64,000 bases of DNA from Haematobia irritans (lineage: Eukaryota > Arthropoda > Insecta > Diptera > Muscidae): NCBI RefSeq assembly GCF_050003625.1, contig NC_134399.1:151336473-151400472 (forward strand), given 5' to 3'. Positions 35,983 through 49,892 of this stretch are shown in pieces; position 1 is the stretch's first letter, and every line of letters starts with the position of its first letter. The notes under the pieces were generated by a model, which had not been told where the DNA came from, made no database searches, and saw only the letters and a list, made by a program, of their open reading frames with translations. The translations under genes and the position numbers were made by a program.

Positions 35983-36546
35983 CACACAAAAAATTTTTTT
36001 TCTGATTCAATCACCAAATTAATTGATCCAATTATTTTTTTAATTGAAATGTCTTCAATCACGAAAGTGATAGTATCAATCACAGTTTTAATTGGGCATA
36101 GAAAAAATTCTTGAGTAAAAAATTAATTGATTTCTTCAGCAAATTTCAATTAATTTTCTAATTGGTTCAATTAAAAATGTAATTGATGTTGATTGCAAAA
36201 CTCAATTAATTTATTAATTAAAAAAGGTAACTATTTGTAATTACTTTCTGAATTGGCGTAGAGTTTAGACTAACAAATGATTGTTTGAAATACATTTTTA
36301 ATTAAAAATTAAAAAAAAACAGCACTTTTTTAACTGAATTAGTCTTCCGAATTTGATTAAAAAGTTAATTGTATCAATTAATTTTTTAATTAAAAATTTT
36401 AAAATTTTCAATCATTGACTTAATTAACTTAATGTTTCTATCATGATTAAAAAGTTAATTGTATCAATTAATTTATTAATTGAAAAAAATTTTCAACTTC
36501 AATTAACTTTTTAATTGGAAATATTTTGGTGATATTTTTTTCTGTG
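35983..36546 (+). mobile_element. MITE family G (copy 2), TT duplication
   Basis: Starts CACACAAAAAATTTTTTTTC, ends TATTTTTTTCTGTG; TT on both sides. The empty site in other B copies is cacctctttatggtcc, which fits exactly. Internally aattaattga-rich and self-complementary, 564 bp, about twice G1 with extra internal sequence (36120-36480). Confidence 0.8.
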
Positions 36547-36826
36547 TTTATGGTCTTAAAATACCTCTAGATTTCGAATTTCAGGCAAATTGGATAAAAA
36601 CTACGGATTCTAGAAATAAAATCGGGAGATCGGTAAATATGAGGGCTATATCAAAACATCGACCGATACTCACAAATTTTCGGCACACCATTTTATGGTC
36701 CTAAAATACCATCCTATGGTGGTGGGTATAACAATTAAATTCATTTATTTATTTACACTTAACTTCAGTTAAAAAATATAAAAGAAATAAAAACATAAAG
36801 CAAACGTTGGCTAACTTCACTTATAA

Positions 36827-38009
36827 AACAAGTAAGGAAAGTTTACAGTCGGGCGGGGCCGACTATATTATACCCTGCACCACTTTGCATATCTAAATTT
36901 TCGATACCATATCACATCCGTTAAATGTGTTGAGGGCTATATATATAAAGGTTTGTCCCAAATACATACATTTAAATATCACTCGATCTGGACAGAATTT
37001 GATAGATTTCTACAAAATCTATAGACTCAAAATTTAAGTCGGCTAATGCACTAGTGTGGAACACAATGTTAGTAAAAAAATATGGGAAACATTTAAATCT
37101 GAAGCAATTTTAAGGAAACTTCGAAAAACTTTATTTATGATTTATCGCTCGATATATATGTATTAGAAGTTAAGGAAAATTAGAGTCATTTTTACAACTT
37201 TTCGACAAAGCAGTGGCGATTTTACAACGAAAATGTTGGTATTTTGACCATTTTTGTCGAAATCAGAAAAACATATATATGGGAGCTATATCTAAATCTG
37301 AACCGATTTCAACCAAATTTGGCACGCATAGCAACAATGCTAATTCTACTCCCTGTGCAAAATTTCAACTAAATCGGAGCAAAAAATTGTCCTCTGTGGT
37401 CATATGAGTGTAAATTGGCCGAAAGCTATATATTGGAGCTATATCTCAATATGAACCGATTTCACGCATAGCTACAATGCTAATTATACTCCCTGTGCAA
37501 AATTTCAACCAAATTGGGGTAAAACTCTGGCTTCTGGGACCGTATTAGTCCATATCGGGCGATAGATATATATGGGAGCTATATCTAAATCGGAACCGAT
37601 TTCAATAAAATTTGGTACACTTGACTATAGTACTAATTGTTCTTGTTGTGCAAAATTTTAAGCAAATTAGGGTAAAACTCTGGCTTCTGGGGCCATATAA
37701 GTCCATATCGGGCGAAATATATATATGGGAGCTATATCTAAATCTGAACCAATTTCTTCCAAAATCAATCTATTCTAAGTCAAAACACACACTTGTGCCA
37801 AATTTGAAGTCGATTGGACTAAAACTGCGACCTAGACTTTGATTACAAAAATGTGTTCACGAACAGACGGACATCGCTATATCGACTCAAGAGCCCACCC
37901 TGAGCATTTTTGGCAAAGACACCATGTGTCTATCTCGTCTCCCTCTGGGTGTTGCAAACATATGCACTAACTTATAATACCCTGTTCCACAGTGTGGAGC
38001 AGGGTATAA
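36827..38009 (+). mobile_element. Family C element, complete
   Basis: Starts aacaagtaaggaaagtttac, ends gtggagcagggtataaaa. Four to five 153-bp-class units from 37270 to 37780 (one shortened near 37450), then the cagacggacatcgctatatc core and terminal hairpin (aataccctgttccaca / tgtggagcagggtat). Confidence 0.9.
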
Positions 38010-38062
38010 AAAGTTCTGCGATATTAAAGGTTGCCAATTTTCTGTACACAAGCGAGTACAAC

Positions 38063-38181
38063 GGCAGGGAATGGGTTAAACTTTTTTGAAAGAAATCAAA
38101 ATATGGTTAGAAAAGAACAACGGCAGGGAATGGGTTAAACTTTTTTGACAGAAATCAAAACATGGTTAGAAAAGAACAACG
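38063..38181 (+). repeat. 59-bp direct repeat, two copies
   Basis: acaacggcagggaatgggtt begins both units; three substitutions or fewer between copies. Borders a C element 3' end. Confidence 0.85.
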
Positions 38182-39300
38182 TTTGCGATAACCGGTTTCC
38201 AAACTTTTTTTGTTTTGTTTTTGAGTGTATTCACTGCCATGATAAGTTTTTGTCACTGTATGTTTTTTTTCCATGCTATAAATAAGCATAACATGACTGT
38301 TGTGATCTTATCAACTTATGATTTTTCTCTGTTGTTATGTTCACAATAGTGGGCTCCATTCCAACTTCCATACACATTTGTATGCCTTTAATTCGAATTT
38401 ACCAATGTACATTTCATAAGAAATAATTTACTAAATTTACGTTGTATCTTCAAAAAAAATGCTATAAACTGCATTTATTATCCCACAGCACGACTACTAT
38501 GATGATGATGATGATGAAGGAATTTATGGACATTCAAGAGTGGTTTCCGGGCAAACGGATATCATGCATTCTGCACATGATATTCGTTTATGCAATTTAA
38601 ACTGGCCTTTGTTACAATGGTCGATTTTTTACACATCGTACATCTTTCCTTTTGAAATGTGCATTGTTTAATGAATGGATGAGATGGATGCATGTCACTT
38701 TGTCAAAAATGTCCTTAGCAATTCTTTTTTTATCCCCTTCTCGTTTTATTGTGCCTTTGACCGATTTCAGAGCTTGTTGTTTGTCGTCAAGGGGCGAGTA
38801 TGGAGGAGGAGGAGTGGGGGATACGTGTTTCCACTGCATCGAATGTATCTGGTTACTTTTTTAAATGTTCTTCTAGGTTTGCAGATGCATCACTTCTATC
38901 GTTAAAGCTTTGTGTCCTGATACCGATATGAGACAGCACCCATCATCAAATTTAAGGGAAGACTTGAGTGTGGCCATTATGATGACAAACAAAAATGGTG
39001 TATTCATATCACACATAGCTTAAGGCACACGATATATGAGAATTATTGAAATTTAATATGATTTCAGTACGAGTGTTGGGTGTAAAAAATGGGCTATTGT
39101 TATGCGGTAATTGAATATAAAAGAAATTTCTGGAATCTTGATTGAATCTTTTTCGCAAAAATTTTTGAAAGCATTTGGCTCAAATTTTCAAAAAAAAATT
39201 CATAGGAAACAAGCAGGTAATACATTTGCAGTGAGCTTTAAAAACACAAAAGTGCAAAGATTTTTCTTCTTTTAGTTTTGATTTTTGGGTTAAGTACAAA
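38182..39300. other. Low-copy stretch; best place to look for a host exon
   Basis: Nearly free of the repeat families above. Holds a short gatgatgatgatgat run (38500-38515), a G-rich patch gtatggaggaggaggagtgg (38798) and one acceptor-preceded open stretch annotated separately. Confidence 0.4.
38489..38671 (+). other. Candidate short exon (weak)
   Basis: A good-looking acceptor, gcatttattatcccacag, ends at 38488. The following 60 codons are open to a TAA at 38669-38671 and begin HDYYDDDDDEGIYGHSRVVS, an acidic and tyrosine-rich run with coding-like appearance at its start only. No donor, partner exon or family match is visible, and the Asp run comes from a gat microsatellite, so this may be chance. 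Confidence 0.18.
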
Positions 39301-40460
39301 TTTAACAGTCAAAAGTTCGGCCGGGCCGAATCTTAAATCCCCACCATCGTGGAACACATTCAATAATTTTCTGTGAAAGCATCTCCTCGTAATAGATTGT
39401 CCTATATAACATCACTTCGTAAAAAGATGGGCTTAGGTTAGTTTAGGTATAGTGGTAGCCCGATATTTCAGGCTCACTTAGTCTATTCAATCCATTGTGA
39501 TACCAAAGTGGTGAACATCTCTCTTATTACTGAGTGCTGCCCGATTCTATGTTAAGCTCAATGACAAGGGACCTACTTTCTATAGCCAAGTCCGAATGGC
39601 GTTTCACATTGCACTGAAACCACTTAGAGAAGCTTTGAAACCCTCAGAAATGTCACCAGCATTACTGAGGTGGGATAATACACCGCTGATAAACTTTTGG
39701 TGTTCGGTCGAAGCAGAAATCGAACCCACGACCTTGTGTATGCAAGGCGGGCATGCTAACCATTGCACCACGGTGGGCTTGGTTATGGACATTTGAGGCC
39801 ATTTCAGAATTTCAGTTAGATCGGATAAAAGTTCGGATGTCCAGACGCTCAAGAAATCAAATCGGGCTATATGGAGGCTAAACTAAACCTTTGACCGATA
39901 CAAACCATATTCGCTATACCGATATATGGACCCAAAATACCTATAGGTTTTGAATTTCAGGTAAATTGGATAAAAATTGCGATGGCTAGAAATCCAAGAA
40001 GCTAAATCAGGAGATCAAGCTATATGGGAGCTATGCCACAACATGGCCGATACAAAGCATATTCGCTATACCGATATATGGACCCAAAATACCTATAGAT
40101 TTTGAATTTCAGGTAAATTGGATATAAATTGCGGTGGCTAGAAATCCAAGAAGTTAAATCAGGAGATCAAGCTATATGGGAGCTATGCCACAACATGGAA
40201 CGGCACATGTATTTGTGGTCCTAAAATAATACCTCTAGATTTCCAATTTCAAACCACGGTTTCTAGAAACCCAAGACTCCGAATCCGGGGATCCGTTTAT
40301 ATGGGAGCTATATAAAAACCTGGACCAATATAGCCCATCTTCGTACTTGGCCTGCGTGCATACAAAAGACGAATATGTGCAAAATTTCAGCACTTAAAAC
40401 TAAAGTGCCAAAAATATGAAATCCAAACATATAACTTTTACACCGAAAAATATGAAAAAC
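39301..40460 (+). mobile_element. Family B element, diverged, with a SINE inside
   Basis: 5' end agttcggccgggccgaatct near 39315; SINE at 39435-39773; then diverged B units (gggagctatgccacaacatg twice, 153 bp apart) to the start of the core (cccatcttcgtacttggcct). The 3' hairpin is missing. Confidence 0.75.
39435..39773 (-). mobile_element. tRNA-derived SINE, copy 1
   Basis: Minus strand: tRNA-like head with A box TGGTGCAATGGTTAGCATG and B box at 39716-39727 (complement of gaaatcgaaccc), a body of about 200 bp, and a tail ending ctaaacctaacctaa. Flanked by tgggctt at 39428-39434 and 39774-39780. The 3' end matches the LINE at 32179. Confidence 0.85.
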
Positions 40461-40621
40461 AGTCTTTTTCGTCCGTGCAGGGACATTTTGCACATTTGTT
40501 TTTCTATTTAGTAATATCGACTTTACAAGTCATTATCTATTTAAAACGTGTTTTATTTTAAATAGGTTAAAAACAGAGTAAGAATTACTAAAATTGTACA
40601 CATTATTTAAATTTTGTCCAA

Positions 40622-40795
40622 TAAAAGGCTAATGCCTTGGGGCGGAGCACAGTGTGGCCCAGGGTATAAATATGGCAAATGTTTATAAATTTGTAGGCAA
40701 TTTCGCAACAATTTATGATTTATCAGTCGATAGATATGTATTAGAGGTATAGGAAAATCTGAATAATTTTTACAAGTTTTCAACTTAGCAGTGAG
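40622..40795 (+). mobile_element. Family C fragment
   Basis: cagtgtggcccagggtataa (C 3' end) followed by C internal sequence (atttatgatttatcagtcga, atgtattagaggtat). The order differs from an intact C, so it is a rearranged relic. Confidence 0.6.
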
Positions 40796-40807
40796 TATCA
40801 ATGAGCA

Positions 40808-41034
40808 TCAATAACATAAAAAATAAAATTTACTATAGAAATAAAATTTTGACAAAAATTGCTATAGAAATAAAATTTTGACAAAATTTGCTAAATTTCT
40901 ATAGCAAATTTTGACAAAATTTTCTATAGAAAAAAAATTTTCTAGAAATAAAATTTTGACAAAAATGTCTCGAAAAATAAAATGTTTAACATACAAAATC
41001 TTCTTTAGAAATGAAATTTCAACAAAATCTTCTA
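40808..41034. repeat. 29-bp minisatellite array, short
   Basis: Seven or eight decayed units, ending where element G3 begins. Confidence 0.8.
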
Positions 41035-42020
41035 TACACACCAAAAATTTTTTTTGATTTCAATCACGAAAATCGCGGATTCAATCATTTTTATACCCTC
41101 CACCATAGGATGGGGGTATATTAACTTTGTCATTCCGTTTGTAACACATCGAAATATTGCTCTAAGACCCCATAAAGTATATATATTCTGGGTCGCGGTG
41201 AAATTCTGAGTCGATCTGAGCATGTCCGTCCGTCCGTCCGTCCGTCTGTTGAAATCACGCTAACTTCCGAACGAAACAAGCTATCGACTTGAAACTTGGC
41301 ACAAGTAGTTGTTATTGATGTAGGTCGGACGGTATTGCAAATGGGCCATATCGGTCCACTTTTACGTATAGCCCCCACACTGTTAGAAAAATATGTTTTT
41401 CATATGTTCCGATATAAACAAAATGTGTTTCGGGCACGATTTTAAACCACAATATATTTAAGTGCGAACATGTAATTTTCCTAAACTAACACTAAATGTT
41501 TGGGACATCTATGTTAATATGTTAGAATATATTATGTTTGGGGCATGAATGTTTCATAAAAATCATATGTGTGAATACAAACATATATAAATTTACAAAT
41601 TTCAACCAAACATACATATGTTGTGATATTTTATTCAAAGCGACAGAGAGAGTATAGAGAGAAATAGAGATGGAAACCGGGAGAGTTGACGAAAGATATC
41701 AATATAACACAGCAAAAGAGTCAAAAGAGAACAATTTCTGTGAAACCGCTTGTATGTTGTTTCGGAAAACTGTTTTATGATAAGGCCAAAAATTTGATAT
41801 GTTTAAGTCTAAATATTATTTAATTTGAATAAAGAGAATATACATTCTGAACCAAGAGAATAGACATTTGAAAAACAAACAGCTTATGTTTTCGCCTTGA
41901 GAGCAGCATTTTATGTATGTGTGGACATGTGTTTTGTTTATCATTTTGGCATTATTTTTTTCTTGGTTCGTTAAAAGAAATCAGGGGTCTTCATAAAAAT
42001 AACGAAAGGGCACTATACTC

Positions 42021-44571
42021 TTTTTATACCCTCCACCATAGGATGGGGGTATATTAACTTTGTCATTCCGTTTGTAACACATCGAAATATTGCTCTAAGA
42101 CCCCATAAAGTATATATATTCTGGGTCGTGGTGAAATTCTGAGTCGATCTAAGCATGTCCGTCCGTCCGTCCGTCTGTCCGTCTGTCCGTCCGTCCGTCT
42201 GTCCGGCTGTCCGTCCGTCTGTGGAAATCACGCTAACTTCCGAACGAAACAAGCTATCGACTTGAAACTTGGCACAAGTAGTTGTTATTGATGTAGGTCG
42301 GATGGTATTGAAAATGGGCCATATCGGACCACGTTTACGTATAGCCCCCATATAAACCGATCCCCAAATTTGGTTTGGGGAGCCTCCCGGAGCAGCAAAA
42401 TTCATCCGATCCGGTTGAAATTTGGTACGTGGTCTTAGTATACGGTCTCTAACAACCATGCAAAAATTGGTCCATATCGGTCCATAATTATATATAGCCC
42501 CCATATAAACCGATCCACAGATTTGACCTCCGGAGCCTCTTGGAGGGGCAAAATTCATCCGATCCGATTGATATTTGGTACCTGATGTTAGTATATGGTC
42601 TCTAACAACCATGCAAAAATTGGTCCATATCGGTCCATAATTATATATAGCCCCCATATAAACCGATCCCCAGATTTGACCTCCGGAGCCTCTTGGAGGG
42701 GCAAAATTCATCCGATCCGGTTGAAATTTGGTACCTGATGTTAGTTTACGGCCTCTCATAACCATGCAAAAATTTGTCCATATCGGTCCATAATTATATA
42801 TAGCCCCCATATAAACCGATCCCCAGGTTTGAACTCCGGAGCCTCTTGGAAGAGCAAAATTCATCCGATCCAGTTGAAATTTGGTACATAGTGTTAGTAT
42901 ATGGTCTCTAACAACCATGCAAAAATTGGTCCATATCGGTCCATAATTATATATAGTTCCCATATAAACCGTCCCCAGATTTGACGTCCGGAACCTCTTG
43001 GAGGAGCAAAAGTCATCCGATACGGTTGAAATTTGGTACATTTTGTCAATATATGGCCTCTAACAGCCATGTAAAAATTGGTCCATATCGGTCTTTAGTT
43101 ATATATAGCCGATGACTTATTACACAAAAATTGGTCCATATCGCCAAAAATAATCTACCAAAACTTTATTTCCATAGAAAATTTTGTCAAATTTTATTAC
43201 TATAGAAAGTTTTGTTAAAATTTCATTTCTATAGAAAGTTTTGTCAAAAGTTTATTTCTATAGAAATATTTGTCAAAATTTTATTTCTATAGAAAATTTT
43301 GTCAACATTTTATTTCTATACAAAATTTTGTCAAAATTTCATTTCTATACAATATTTTGTCAACATTTTATTTCTATAGAAATTTTTGTCAAAATTGTAT
43401 TGCTATAGAAAATTTTGTCAACATTTTACTTCCATAGAAAATTTTGTCAACATTTTATTTCTATAGAAATTTTGTCAAGTTTTTATTTCTATAGAAAATT
43501 TTGTCAAATTTTTAAGGAGGAGGTTCAAGTGTAGTTCACGTTGGGTTGAGTGAATTACCCGAATTTATTCTGATAATTGGTTGATAGTTTTGCTGCAAGT
43601 AGAGGATGCTGATGAGGAATGTGGTAATTCCGAAACAGCTGTACATCCAACCATCTTGCAGTCTATAGGGCTTTGCCCAAATAAATTTGACAAGCATACT
43701 TTTCCTCTGTTGGTTAAGCTACACTTGTAGCTTAGTCAATGCATGGCTTTAAGCTGAGATCAAAAAACAAAAAAACAACAATAACGATTGAAGAGAAGCC
43801 AATAATAACAAACAAAACGAATGAAGATAGAGGAAGCACGCTCAAAAACAAACCCAGCCTAATACATACAAATCGATGATTTGAGTTTGGCAAAGGAAAA
43901 GAGATATGCTGGCAAATTTGTTTAGGCAGTAGCCGACTATCAAACCCTTTTTCGGGAGGTTCAAGTGTAGTTCACGTTGGGTTGAGTGAATTACCCGAAT
44001 TTATTCTGATAATTGGTTGATAGTTTTGCTGCAAGTAGAGGATGCTGATGAGGAATGTGGTAATTCCGAAACAGCTGTACATCCAACCATCTTGCAGTCT
44101 ATAGGGCTTTGCCCAAATAAATTTGACAAGCATACTTTTCCTCTGTTGGTTAAGCTACACTTGTAGCTTAGTCAATGCATGGCTTTAAGCTGAGATCAAA
44201 AAACAAAAAAACAACAATTTTTATTTCTATAGAAAATTTTGTCAAAATTTTATTTCTATAGAAAATTTTGTCAAGGTTTCATTTCTATAGAAAATTTTGT
44301 CAAAATTTTATTTCTATAGAAAATTTTGTCAAACTAGATTATATACGTATTTAATCGGCCTTTTTTTGTTTAATATATACCCCGTATGGGCTAACTTACA
44401 ATTTAGAAGACAGTGTTAAAAAGTTTTACGATACCTTGCCATCGGCAAGTGTTATCGCAACCCAAGTAATTCGATTGTGGATGACAGCCTTTAGTAGAAG
44501 TTCCTACGCAATCCATGGTGGAGGGTACATAAGATTCGGCCTGGCCGAACTTACGGCCGTATATACTTGTT
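42021..44571 (-). mobile_element. Family A element, complete, inside F1
   Basis: Inverted 3' hairpin at 42021, an extended gtccgtccgtctgtccg microsatellite (42157-42221), five 153-bp units whose CCCCCA or variant anchor lies at 42350, 42503, 42656, 42809 and 42962 (exactly 153 apart), a 29-bp array (43170-43515, 44218-44335) split by the L repeat, then the inverted 5' end. The minus-strand frame 42013-43041 stays open for 342 codons across all units; I regard it as a property of the repeat and not a proven gene. Confidence 0.9.
43522..44217 (+). repeat. 436-bp unit L: 1.6 tandem copies
   Basis: 260 bp at 43522-43781 recurs at 43958-44217 with no difference I can see. The 176-bp middle plus one flank makes a 436-bp unit. 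The unit contains inverted gactatcaaaccc / ggttgatagtt and ctacacttgtag motifs. The repeat splits the 29-bp array of the A element. Confidence 0.85.
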
Positions 44572-45148
44572 AGAGTTGGGACGGTAAAATGAAATAAGGA
44601 GGAAATAGTGAAAAATTACACAGTAAAATGTAAAAAAACAAAGTTTAGTTTCTCTTTATTAAAAAGTAGCCCACGGGGAGTTGACGGAAACCATCAAATA
44701 TAAAAGCGGGCATTAAGTTCGACTTTTACAGCTAAAACAATTTAAAAAGTTTATTTTCTTTAAAATGAATTATTAAAGAAAAATAAAAGGAATTTTAGAG
44801 CGATGGTGTTAAATGCTAGTAAAAAACTGTTCACTCCTAAATAAATTTATGTTTATATTATAAAATTATGTATGTATGTTTATACTCGACTCCACGTTCT
44901 TCTTTTGTTAGTTTTTGAATTCCTTCCAAATTTTAAAGTTTTGTACAAAAGCAGTTTTTTATTACAAGATTGTTATTTTTGCAATAAAAAATAATATTTT
45001 ATCCAAAAATCATTCAATTTCGTTTATATCAAGCACTGTTACTGACTATAAATCTTTAATAACGCACATTTCGATGTTTCATTTAAAAAAATTAATATAG
45101 TATAAATATAAATGTGTAAATTAAAAAAAAAAACAAAAAAAAATGTTC

Positions 45149-45222
45149 GGTCGGAGCAGGGATTGAACCCACGACCCTTTGCATGCAAGGCAGACATGCT
45201 AACCACTGCTCCACGTGGCAAA
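45149..45222 (-). repeat. tRNA-like pol III promoter (minus) in F1
   Basis: Minus strand A box TGGAGCAGTGGTTAG (45199-45213) and B box GGTTCAATCC (45160-45169), closely matching the SINE head and the F2 minus head. Confidence 0.75.
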
Positions 45223-45322
45223 CAAATGTATGTTTCTGTTAAATAATGTTATGTTTGCATGGGCTCGTGGGCGCTGCAAACCTATGTAACTTAAAACGAT
45301 AATTATCTACTGGTGACTATAA

Positions 45323-45400
45323 CAGCTACGTAGCCCAGTGGATAGTGTGTTGGCTTACAAACTGTATGGTCCTCGGTTCGATTCTCCGTGCAGGCGAAAG
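45323..45400 (+). repeat. tRNA-like pol III promoter (plus) in F1
   Basis: A-box-like tagcccagtggatag (45331-45345) and B box ggttcgattc (45375-45384), followed by caggcgaaaggtaaa as in F2. Confidence 0.75.
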
Positions 45401-46870
45401 GTAAAATTTAAAAAATTTATAAAAGTGAATAATTTCTTCAACATTATTTGTATTACAGAGAAAGGTGCCAATAACTAAAAAATTTCGTGGAAGTGAAAAT
45501 TACGAGTATGTTAGGGAATGAGCACAATCGTGTTTGGGAAAAATTCTTCCAAGCATATAATATTTTTGTCTCAAAATGCTTCCAAACATATAATATGTTC
45601 ACATAAAACAAACATATTAATGTTTCGGCAGTATGCAATAATATATGTGCTTCCTGCAAAATATGTTTGGAACATATGTTAAAGAAGCGATTTTTTTTGA
45701 GGGTGCATATAAACGGACCCCCAAATTTGGCTTGCGATTGCTCTACGAGAAGAAAATTTTATCCGATCCGGCTGAAATTTGGTACATGGTGTTAGTATAT
45801 GGTCTCTAACAACCATGCAAAAATTGGTCCACATCGGTCCATAATTATATATAGCCCCCATATAAATCGATCCCCCGATTTGACTTGCGGAGCCTCTAAG
45901 AGAAGCAAATTTCATCCGATCCGGTTGAAATTTGGTACATGGTGTTGGTATATGGTCTGTAACAACCATGCAAGAATTGGTCCATATCGGTCCATAATTA
46001 TATATAGCCCCCATATAAACCGTTCCCCAGATTTGATCTCCGGAGCCTCTTGGAGGAGCAAAATTCATCCGATCCAGTTAAAATTTGCAACGTGGTGTTA
46101 GTATAAGGCCCCTAATAACCATGCCAAAATTGGTCCATATCGGTCTATAGTTATATATAGCCGATCCCCAATCACACAAAAATTGGTCCATATCGGTTCA
46201 TAATCATGGTTGCCACTCGAGCCAAAAATAATCCACAAAAATTTTATTTTTATAGAAAACATTGTCAAAATGTTATTTCGATAGAAAATTTTGTCAAAAT
46301 TTTATTTCTATAGAAAATTTTGTCAAAATTTTATTTCAATAGAAAATTTTGACAACATTTTATTTCCATAGAAAATTTTGTCAAACTTAATTATATACGT
46401 ATTTAATCGACCTTTTTTAGTTTAATATATACCACGTATGGACTATGTGGTATATATTACGGTGTTAGGAAGTTTTAAGATACCTTGCCATCGGCTTCAG
46501 TAGAAGTTTCTACACAATCCATGGTGGAGGGTACATAAGCTTCGGCCTGGCCGAACTTACGGCCGTATATACTTGTTTTAATTGAAATGTCTTAAATCAC
46601 GAAAATTATAGTATCAATCACCCATTTTGATTGAAAACCAACACGATTTTCAATTAAAAATTTAATTGACTTTTGTCACGGAATCAATTAATTGTGTGAT
46701 TGAATCAATTAAAAACGTGATTAATTTTTAACATAAAATTCAATCACAGTTTTAATTGAATCAATCAAAATTTTAATTAATTTCGCGACAAAAATCAATC
46801 AACTATTTGATTCATTCAATTAAAAAATTAATTGAAATTGGCTATAAATTTCAATCAAAAAATTTATGTA

Positions 46871-47408
46871 TTGCGCTCCCCAAAATCGTATTTAGTTTTA
46901 TTTGAAATAAAAGAAAATAAGTGATTCTTATTATTATTTTTTGAATTATGCAATAGACAAATAAATTTGGTTGTTGTCATTTGTGTGCTTTGTTCTAACA
47001 TAACTTACACAGACAATTACTATCAATAACAACTATAGGGTTAAAAAATAAACTACATATATAAATCTTTATCTTCCTTATTATAATAACCATGTCAGCA
47101 TGTTCCTTCTAATATGTAGATACGCCTAGATTTCCAATAAATCAGCAGTAAGCTAATTTAGTTTTTCTGAAAGCAAACAGAATAATTCGAATTTAATTTT
47201 GTTCAATTAAAAGTTAATTTTGTTAAACATTACCTGCATCGAATATCAAGTTCAATTCTTAATTCTAGGTTGTAGATTTATAATCTTCTTATGCAGTTGT
47301 AGTCTTTTAGCATAAAAAGGTGTATTAAGGAGCTCGGTAATTTAATTCCTTTCCAAAATTTCCCCACATTGAAGTCGTCTATTAAAATTTGAACCAATCA
47401 GAGACAAA
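46871..47408. other. Low-copy AT-rich spacer
   Basis: Nothing recognisable. Confidence 0.4.
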
Positions 47409-49478
<2,070 letters not shown>

Positions 49479-49479
49479 T

Positions 49480-49890
49480 TAAACAAAATAAAATCGATGG
49501 TTCGAAATATTTCAAATAAATTTTTATGATGTTGGGCATTAAAATGGATCCAATGAAATCTAATTTGCGTAAAAACTTATTTAGTTACACAAATGTGAAA
49601 TGTTTTAAAAATTTTAGTTTAGCCGGAGTCAGAGTTGAGCAAAATTTTTTCGACTCCTACTCAAGAGCCCTGATTCACATCGAAAACACTGAATTCAGAT
49701 CTCACCTCAAGAAATGATGTAAATTCATCGCTTCTGTGCCAATTGTGTTCCACTTCCGGATCCAAAACGAACATTTTCACTACTTTTTTGGCAACGGTTT
49801 TTGTCTTTTTGCCACATTTCCATGCATTTTTTATTAATTTGTTCCGTGTTAAGGTTCTTTAGAAATTTGCCAACGAATATATCACAGACA
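49480..49890. other. Spacer with small repeat relics
   Basis: 49622-49672 resembles the gagtcgagcaaaatt motif at 2240; 49745-49800 (cacttccggatccaaaacga, actacttttttggcaacg) recurs directly after the sequence gap at 53410-53462. Confidence 0.5.
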
Positions 49891-49892
49891 AA

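Larger units (their letters stand above)
34477..36730 (+). mobile_element. Family B element, complete, with two MITEs inside
   Basis: Starts aacaagtatatacagcagta and ends at ccatcctatggtggtgggta. Interrupted by a piggyBac-like MITE (34879-35368) and by G2 (35983-36546). Its 3' core with the GTCT microsatellite is missing; the last unit joins the terminal hairpin directly. Confidence 0.85.
41378..45705 (+). mobile_element. MITE-like element F (copy 1), CA duplication
   Basis: Starts CACTGTTAGAAAAATATG, ends GCGATTTTTTTTGAGGGTG; CA at 41376-41377 and 45706-45707. Own sequence 41378-42020 and 44572-45705 (about 1.8 kb). Both arms are dense in aaacatat/atatgttt motifs, a subterminal-repeat arrangement. 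Carries the two tRNA-like heads. Confidence 0.75.
41089..46576 (-). mobile_element. Family A element interrupted by F1
   Basis: A sequence at 41089-41377 (inverted 3' hairpin, GTCC core) and 45706-46576 (units, 29-bp array at 46240-46390, inverted 5' end). The break falls at tagccccCA | tataaacggaccccc, a sequence uninterrupted in other A copies. Confidence 0.85.
41037..46870 (+). mobile_element. MITE family G (copy 3), outermost shell of a nest
   Basis: Left part 41037-41088 (CACACCAAAAATTTTTTTTG, ttcaatcacgaaaatcgcgg) and right part from 46577 (ttttaattgaaatgtcttaa) join into the normal G order once the A element is removed. TA precedes it at 41035-41036. The right end is not clear; homology fades near 46870 without a ttctgtg terminus. 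Confidence 0.6.

Noticed and set aside
42013..43041. 342-codon open frame as a protein gene
   Set aside because: It is the translated 153-bp repeat of element A plus its microsatellite core. No start context, family match or independent coding evidence; kept only as a question about unit length.
43522..44217. Miniature LTR retrotransposon (TRIM)
   Set aside because: Identity between the blocks runs past the possible TG...CA edges, and no flanking duplication, primer-binding site or polypurine tract was found.
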